Below, one piece after another: positions 59,512 to 64,000 of a stretch of DNA of 64,000 nt. The stretch is from the NCBI RefSeq assembly GCF_024643285.1, contig NZ_JAMSLW010000005.1:124001-188000 (forward strand). The letters are read 5' to 3'. Source of the DNA: Parapedobacter lycopersici (GTDB lineage: Bacteria; Bacteroidota; Bacteroidia; Sphingobacteriales; Sphingobacteriaceae). The notes below the pieces were generated by a model that was given only the letters and a program-made list of their open reading frames with translations, ran no database searches and was not told the DNA's origin. The position numbers and the translations under genes were made by a program. Numbering within the stretch: position 1 is the stretch's first letter; every line of letters begins with the position of its first letter.

Positions 59512-61302
59512 CTAGTTACCCGCAGCAGCTATGGCTTCATAAATAGCATCCTGTATGCGGCTCCGGGTATTGAGGTCATATATTTTCGTGCTTACCGCAG
59601 GGTGCACCCGGTTGGATAGAAAGATGTAGATAAGCTGTTCCTTTGGGTCAATCCAGATGCAGGTGCCCGTATATCCGGTATGCCCGAAAGTGGCATTGGA
59701 TGCGAGTTTCGACGGATACTGCTTGCTCGTATCCGGGTCCCAGCGGTCAAACCCCAGTCCCCGCCTGCTGGTCCTCGACTGGTTGGACGTAAACCGGTCT
59801 ACCGTTTCCGACCTGAAAAACCGTTCACCGCCATACGTCCCACGGTTGAGCAGCAGCTGACCATAAATAGCCAAATCGTTGGCCGTTGCAAACAGTCCCG
59901 CATGCCCTGCGATTCCGCCCGCCATGGCAGCCCCCTGGTCGTGTACATACCCCTGAAGCAGTGTTTTGCGGAATGTCCTGTCATTTTCCGTCGGCACAAT
60001 CCGGTCTTTCTCAAAACGATTGCGTGGCAAGTATCCAGCAGTTTGCATACCCAGGGGCTTATAAAACTCCCGCTGAATATAGTCCTGTATCGGGATTCCG
60101 GTCTGGTGTTCGGCGACTTCCTTCATCACGTACATGCTGATATCGCTATATACATAATTGCCCGGCGCATTGAGTTTGGAATTCAGCATCGTTGGCCACA
60201 TGACATCCTCATAGTAGCCCGTGCGGATATAGCAGCCATCCGCCACCTTTACGGAATAGGCAGCTGATGAATCGGTACTCAGGTCGCCGGGCTTCAGTTC
60301 CCGGTAAAAGGGAATAAAGGGAATAAATCCCGCCTCGTGCAGCATTACATCCCGCAATTTGGTGTGTCTTTTATTGGTCTGCTGCGCCTGTGCCAGGTAA
60401 TAACCCATGGTACTGTCGAGGTTAACGGCACCCTGTTCGACCAGCCGCATAATGGTTGGCGTTGTCGCGGTGATTTTAGTGATGGATGCCATGTCGAAGA
60501 TATCCGCTACCCGGGTAGGGCGCTGCCGGTCGTAGGTGTGATAGCCGTATGCCTTCTCGAAAATTACTTTGCCTCCTTTAATCGCCATAACCACGGCCCC
60601 GGGGGTAGCGTGTTCACGGACCGCTTCCATGGCGATGGCATCGATGCTGGCCGTCAGCTGTTGTGTATCTATTCCAAAAGCCGAGGCATCCGCGTATTCG
60701 AGCCGAGTCTGTTCTGTTGTGAAGCCAGCACCTTTTGCGTAGCGCGTTGAAAATGTTTGGGGCAGCTGTGCGGTACAGGAAATGCCGCCGAAGATCGACA
60801 TCGCCACCTGGTTGGCGGTCTCATTGGTAAGCGTGGAAGTCCAAAGAACTGGAAATCGGACGAAATCAACCGCACGCAGTCCGGAGCCATCACCGAAAAC
60901 CGCTAAAACAACTTCCTTGCCCACAGCCTGGGTATGGATGAACTGCAATAATCGCTGATCATTCAGGTCTGCATCGGAAACGGCGAAAATCAGGGTATTA
61001 TAAAACTTCAGGTCCTCATCCAGGTGGGTGTTCCCATCCGGTTCAGCCGCCAGTGCAAAATGCGTAACGGGTGCATAACGCCCCAGCATGTTACCGAATG
61101 CCTTGAACGCTTCCCGATCGAGGTGACCGATGTGGGCAATCCGGCGGTCCTGCAACCCCTTCAATGGGATGCTGTGCCCTTGATTGTTTAATAATACGGT
61201 ATGATTGACCGGCATCTTCCCGGTTATCCCGGCACCATAAACGGAGGAAATACACGCTATCGCCACGCCCATCATACCAATCAGTGTAATGGCTCTTTTC
61301 AT
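59512..61302 (-). CDS. Exported serine hydrolase (beta-lactamase fold) with N-terminal GH3-C-like domain
   Basis: A 596-residue protein. After the signal peptide (about 1-25), residues 30-210 resemble the C-terminal sandwich domain of GH3 glycosidases (HTVLLNNQGHSIPLKGLQDR, LGRYAPVTHFALAAEPDGN). Residues 225-590 form a class-C beta-lactamase/D-Ala-D-Ala-peptidase fold with the nucleophile in MASITKITATTPT (SxxK), YSDISMYVMKEV (YxN-like, with Asp in place of Asn), and GHTGYTGTCIWIDP near the end (HTG in place of KTG). In many Bacteroidota a full GH3 catalytic domain precedes this pair; here it is missing. I chose the ATG at 61302; the longer frame lacks homology. Confidence 0.88.
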   Translation of the reverse strand: MKRAITLIGMMGVAIACISSVYGAGITGKMPVNHTVLLNNQGHSIPLKGLQDRRIAHIGHLDREAFKAFGNMLGRYAPVTHFALAAEPDGNTHLDEDLKFYNTLIFAVSDADLNDQRLLQFIHTQAVGKEVVLAVFGDGSGLRAVDFVRFPVLWTSTLTNETANQVAMSIFGGISCTAQLPQTFSTRYAKGAGFTTEQTRLEYADASAFGIDTQQLTASIDAIAMEAVREHATPGAVVMAIKGGKVIFEKAYGYHTYDRQRPTRVADIFDMASITKITATTPTIMRLVEQGAVNLDSTMGYYLAQAQQTNKRHTKLRDVMLHEAGFIPFIPFYRELKPGDLSTDSSAAYSVKVADGCYIRTGYYEDVMWPTMLNSKLNAPGNYVYSDISMYVMKEVAEHQTGIPIQDYIQREFYKPLGMQTAGYLPRNRFEKDRIVPTENDRTFRKTLLQGYVHDQGAAMAGGIAGHAGLFATANDLAIYGQLLLNRGTYGGERFFRSETVDRFTSNQSRTSRRGLGFDRWDPDTSKQYPSKLASNATFGHTGYTGTCIWIDPKEQLIYIFLSNRVHPAVSTKIYDLNTRSRIQDAIYEAIAAAGN

Positions 61303-61363
61303 CGTATAACGAATATCGATAATATTTACTAAAAATGGCGGTCTTCTTAAATTTTTATGATTT

Positions 61364-62191
61364 TTGTGTTTACTCAGTTTACACGTGTCAGACAGCTCCT
61401 CATCCGTTTTGGCGTTCTCGATCGCATTGCAGCATAAGCTGCACATCGAAATCAGCACCTCACCCCTCATCGAAGGTGTTTGGCTATTACAGGCGGCTCC
61501 GCTGCCTTTTCAGCTCGTCTATTACGCCCTGCAGCCTTACCGCAGCAGGGTGCCGATGACGCCGGGTATCCGCAGCATCCACATCGATGAGGACCGCTGG
61601 ATCACACGGCCGGAACTGCTGCTGAATCGCATCGCCGCCTTAGCCGGACAGTCGCGCCGCCTGTATGCACGGGATACCGTAGCCGCCCGTATCGATAAAC
61701 CGACGGCTTTATCCTTCCAGGAAGAACATCATTTGCAGGTATCGCTGCCCGGAAAATACCGGTTTGGTTTATTCCATCACGGCGAACTGGTGGCAATAGC
61801 CCTGTTCAGCGGTGGGCGCAGCATGCACGACAGGCCTGCCGGACACCGGTCATTCGAACTCCTTCGTTTCTGCCATAAACAGGGGGCTCACGTGGTGGGC
61901 GGGTTCAGCAAGTTACTGGAAACCTTTCAACGCGCCTTCAATCCCGGGGATATCATGACTTATGCCGATAGCGATTGGTCCGACGGCAGCAGCTACCGGA
62001 AAGTGGGGTTCATCCCGATAACGGGAACACAGCCCCAGCTGTTCTGGGTGGATGCCCATACCTTTATGCGATACCATGAAGGGAGACTGCCTCCGACGCT
62101 TCATGAAATGCCGGCGGCGGACCGGTTGCGTGCCGGATTTATCCCGGTCTACAACGGGGGGAGCATCAAACTCGTGAAAACATCCGGTTAG
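61364..62191 (+). CDS. Hypothetical protein with Hef-like homing-endonuclease-associated domain
   Basis: Up to 275 residues. The middle part (about 120-215: KYRFGLFHHGELVAIALFSG, FELLRFCHKQGAHVVGGFSK, IMTYADSDWSDGSSYRKVGF) resembles the domain found at the C-terminus of phage Hef-like homing endonucleases, which is also found alone in bacterial proteins. I see no GIY-YIG or HNH motif, so it is probably not a nuclease on its own. The start is unclear: the frame opens at a TTG (61364), other candidates are GTG 61385, TTG 61409 and TTG 61427, and the first ATG is not until 61556. It is divergent from the serine hydrolase and 36 bp upstream of miaA. Confidence 0.7.
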   Translation: MCLLSLHVSDSSSSVLAFSIALQHKLHIEISTSPLIEGVWLLQAAPLPFQLVYYALQPYRSRVPMTPGIRSIHIDEDRWITRPELLLNRIAALAGQSRRLYARDTVAARIDKPTALSFQEEHHLQVSLPGKYRFGLFHHGELVAIALFSGGRSMHDRPAGHRSFELLRFCHKQGAHVVGGFSKLLETFQRAFNPGDIMTYADSDWSDGSSYRKVGFIPITGTQPQLFWVDAHTFMRYHEGRLPPTLHEMPAADRLRAGFIPVYNGGSIKLVKTSG

Positions 62192-62227
62192 CTGGTCACG
62201 TATCTTTTTCCTATATTCGAAATCGTT

Positions 62228-63142
62228 TTGGAAGTGAAGAATACCCCACCGCTACTCGTAATTTTCGGACCCACCGCATCGGGCAAGACTTCCCTTGCAA
62301 TTGCAGTTGCCAAACAGGTTAACGGGGAAATTATCAGCGCAGACTCCAGGCAGGTATACCGGGGCATGGATATCGGCACCGGAAAAGACCTGGAACTTTA
62401 TCAGGACATCCCCTATCACCTCATCGACATCCGCGACGCGGGAGATACGTATCACGTTGCACAGTATCAGCAAGACTTCCGTAAAGCAATGAACACGGTG
62501 ATCCGCCGCGGCAAGCAACCCATTTTATGCGGGGGTACCGGCCTGTACCTCCAGGCCGCGATTTCGGGGTTTGCCTACAGCGGAGTACCTGTTGTGGCCA
62601 ACCGTCGGGAGGTACTGGAAAAACTGGATCGCGAAACCCTCCTCCGGCAGCTGCAGGAGCTGCCCGTACCGCCGGGTTTTACAGCAGATACCAGCACCAA
62701 AAAAAGGATCATCCGGGCCATCGAGATTGCCGAATGGCATCAAGAGCACCCGGTGCCGCGGCCGGTACAACCCACAATTCGGGTGCAGGTGTTTGGCATC
62801 AACCCACCGGTGGAAGTCCGGCGGCAACGCATAACCGATCGGTTGGTGGAGCGACTGGATACCGGGCTGGTCGAAGAGGTGCGGCGGCTGCTGGACCAGG
62901 GCATTCCTCCGCAGCAGCTCATACGATACGGGCTGGAATATAAGTATACAACGCAATACCTCCTGGGCGAGCTAGATTATGATACGTTCTTCGCACGTCT
63001 TAATACCGAAATACACCGTTATGCCAAACGGCAAATGACCTATTTCCGTAAAATGGAGAAAGACGGGTTAGCCATCCATTGGTTACCGCAACAGCCGATA
63101 GCGGAAATGGCAGCCGAGATACTGACACACTCCGGCTGCTGA
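62228..63142 (+). CDS. miaA: tRNA dimethylallyltransferase
   Basis: MiaA adds a dimethylallyl group to A37 of tRNAs that read codons starting with U. The 304-residue protein has the P-loop LLVIFGPTASGKTSLAIAVA, ISADSRQVYRGMDIGTGKDL, the insert IPYHLIDIRDAGDTYHVAQY, GGTGLYLQAAISG, and RYAKRQMTYFRKM at the C-terminal side. The start codon is TTG at 62228; the next in-frame ATG would remove the P-loop, so the TTG is almost certainly real. A TATATTCG box lies at 62212-62219. Confidence 0.95.
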   Translation: MEVKNTPPLLVIFGPTASGKTSLAIAVAKQVNGEIISADSRQVYRGMDIGTGKDLELYQDIPYHLIDIRDAGDTYHVAQYQQDFRKAMNTVIRRGKQPILCGGTGLYLQAAISGFAYSGVPVVANRREVLEKLDRETLLRQLQELPVPPGFTADTSTKKRIIRAIEIAEWHQEHPVPRPVQPTIRVQVFGINPPVEVRRQRITDRLVERLDTGLVEEVRRLLDQGIPPQQLIRYGLEYKYTTQYLLGELDYDTFFARLNTEIHRYAKRQMTYFRKMEKDGLAIHWLPQQPIAEMAAEILTHSGC

Positions 63143-63198
63143 GCCTGCCTTCCTTCTTGCGCCGAACATCCGGCGGCCACGCATCGGGAATGGTTCGG

Positions 63199-63242
63199 GG
63201 TGAGTCCACGGTGAGTCCACATTAAGTCCACGGTGAGTCCAC
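63199..63242. repeat. Four tandem 11-bp repeats (GGTGAGTCCAC)
   Basis: Units 63199-63209, 63210-63220 and 63232-63242 are identical (GGTGAGTCCAC); 63221-63231 reads ATTAAGTCCAC. It lies in the gap between miaA and the RNase G gene. The period equals that of the TTCG array at 3411 but the sequence is unrelated. Confidence 0.9.
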
Positions 63243-63329
63243 CTTTTTCCGGTTAAATCGCGGAGTCAGCCTGCTGGCATCCTGTACGCGGTGCGCAGGG
63301 ATACCGAACAACGGCACCGGCAAATAGCA

Positions 63330-63362
63330 CGAAGCCCCGCAGTTTGTAGCTGCGGGGCTTCG
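63330..63362. terminator. Strong stem-loop terminator between miaA and rng
   Basis: Arms CGAAGCCCCGCAG (63330-63342) and CTGCGGGGCTTCG (63350-63362), 13 bp perfect with a 7-base loop, then TTTCT on the plus strand. It probably ends both convergent transcripts. Confidence 0.8.
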
Positions 63363-63378
63363 TTTCTAATGTTCGTTG

Positions 63379-64000
63379 CTACAACTTAATCTCAACGTCC
63401 TTACTGTTGAAGAAGTGGAATTCCGTGAGGTAATACGCCGCAACCGGCTTCACCCGGATCCACCGGCCAAACTTGAAGAACCATTTTACCCGGCGGGACA
63501 TTAGTCCGGATCTGATGTAGGCGTAAATATAAGGGTGCACGCATAGCGTAATGTCCCTTTCATTCTGTTCTTTAAGAATAAAACTCAGGTTATTCTCGAT
63601 ATCATCCATCAGGACAATACTAGACCGGATTTCACCCGTACCATTGCATGCCGGACATTTTTCGTTGGTAACGATCGACATTTCGGGCCGCACGCGCTGC
63701 CTGGTAATCTGCACCAGGCCGAATTTGCTCGGCGGCAGTATCGTGTGCCGTGCCCGGTCCGTGGCCATACACTGCTTCAGGTAGGTATGGAGTTCCTTCC
63801 GGTTGGCGGGCTTGTGCATATCGATGAAGTCGATAACAACGATTCCTCCCATATCGCGCAGGCGAAGTTGCCGGGCGATCTCCCTGGCCGCTTCTTTATT
63901 GACCTGTAACGCGTTTTCTTCCTGGGTTTCCTGGTTCGCTGTCCGGTTTCCGCTGTTTACATCGATGACATGCAGGGCTTCGGTGTGCTCGATCACCAGG
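63379..64000 (-). CDS. rng: Ribonuclease G/E family protein (5' part outside the window)
   Basis: The frame is open to the right edge, so only the C-terminal about 207 residues are seen. They show TEALHVIDVNSGNRTANQET (catalytic Asp of the DNase I-like subdomain), LRLRDMGGIVVIDFIDM (second acid), and the zinc-link CPACNGTGEI. The last 70 residues are a normal RNase G tail. The enzyme processes 16S rRNA and decays mRNA. The first residue seen in full is Val from a GTG codon inside the gene, not a start. Confidence 0.93.
   Translation of the reverse strand, partial: LVIEHTEALHVIDVNSGNRTANQETQEENALQVNKEAAREIARQLRLRDMGGIVVIDFIDMHKPANRKELHTYLKQCMATDRARHTILPPSKFGLVQITRQRVRPEMSIVTNEKCPACNGTGEIRSSIVLMDDIENNLSFILKEQNERDITLCVHPYIYAYIRSGLMSRRVKWFFKFGRWIRVKPVAAYYLTEFHFFNSKDVEIKL

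Overview
The window looks like chromosome of a Bacteroidota member of the Sphingobacteriaceae type (Parapedobacter/Pedobacter-like; the genus is a guess). The signs are two SusC/SusD pairs, two ECF sigma/FecR pairs, lipoprotein signals, promoters of the TTTG-N19-TAnnTTTG form, little Shine-Dalgarno sequence, an IPExxxVDY protein beside pyk and acpP-fabF-rnc, and a Bacteroidota-style SAM-I riboswitch on metE.

Left part (1-7300): the end of a regulated nutrient-uptake locus (FecR cut by the window edge, ECF sigma), a GH88 lipoprotein, an unusual array of 11-bp-phased TTCG units (3411-3634), a KTSC-domain protein, two unrecognised proteins, a GroES-like protein and an exported RidA-family protein.

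Accessory core (7314-34903): two neighbouring SusCD loci, both rich in enzymes for phosphorus bonds. Locus 1 (7314-16484, minus strand) is ECF sigma, FecR, SusC with an STN domain, SusD, a phosphodiester glycosidase (NAGPA type) and a metallophosphoesterase. Locus 2 (17995-34903, minus strand) is an XRE-cupin regulator followed by a compact ten-gene run: PbfA-like PLP enzyme, SusC, SusD, LamG-FN3-metallophosphoesterase, second PbfA-like enzyme, alkaline-phosphatase-superfamily enzyme, PhnX-like phosphonatase, DUF5690 inner-membrane transporter, FAD amino-phosphonate oxidase (TIGR03364 type) and Tat-exported phospholipase C. Read together, this is a candidate phosphonolipid or aminophosphonate utilisation locus. 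The phospholipase and phosphatases would release the head group outside the inner membrane, SusCD and DUF5690 would import it, and the PLP and FAD enzymes would make (hydroxy)phosphonoacetaldehyde for C-P cleavage by the PhnX-like enzyme. No phnW or C-P lyase gene is present. This is the most interesting system in the window. An AraC regulator and an exported VOC protein lie between the two loci.

Right part (35163-64000): mostly housekeeping. It holds an MscS channel, acylphosphatase, a polysaccharide flippase, dusB, a ~500-bp repeat element, trpC-trpG-trpE with a clear attenuator (leader peptide with three Trp codons, promoter, competing hairpins), trmD, metE with a SAM-I riboswitch, a two-component system, an O-methyltransferase, pyk, acpP-fabF-rnc, hisS, radA, a dipeptidase, a serine hydrolase, a Hef-like domain protein, miaA and the end of an RNase G gene. 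A second, unrelated 11-bp tandem repeat lies after miaA. I saw no tRNA, rRNA, CRISPR array, insertion sequence with transposase, or prophage.
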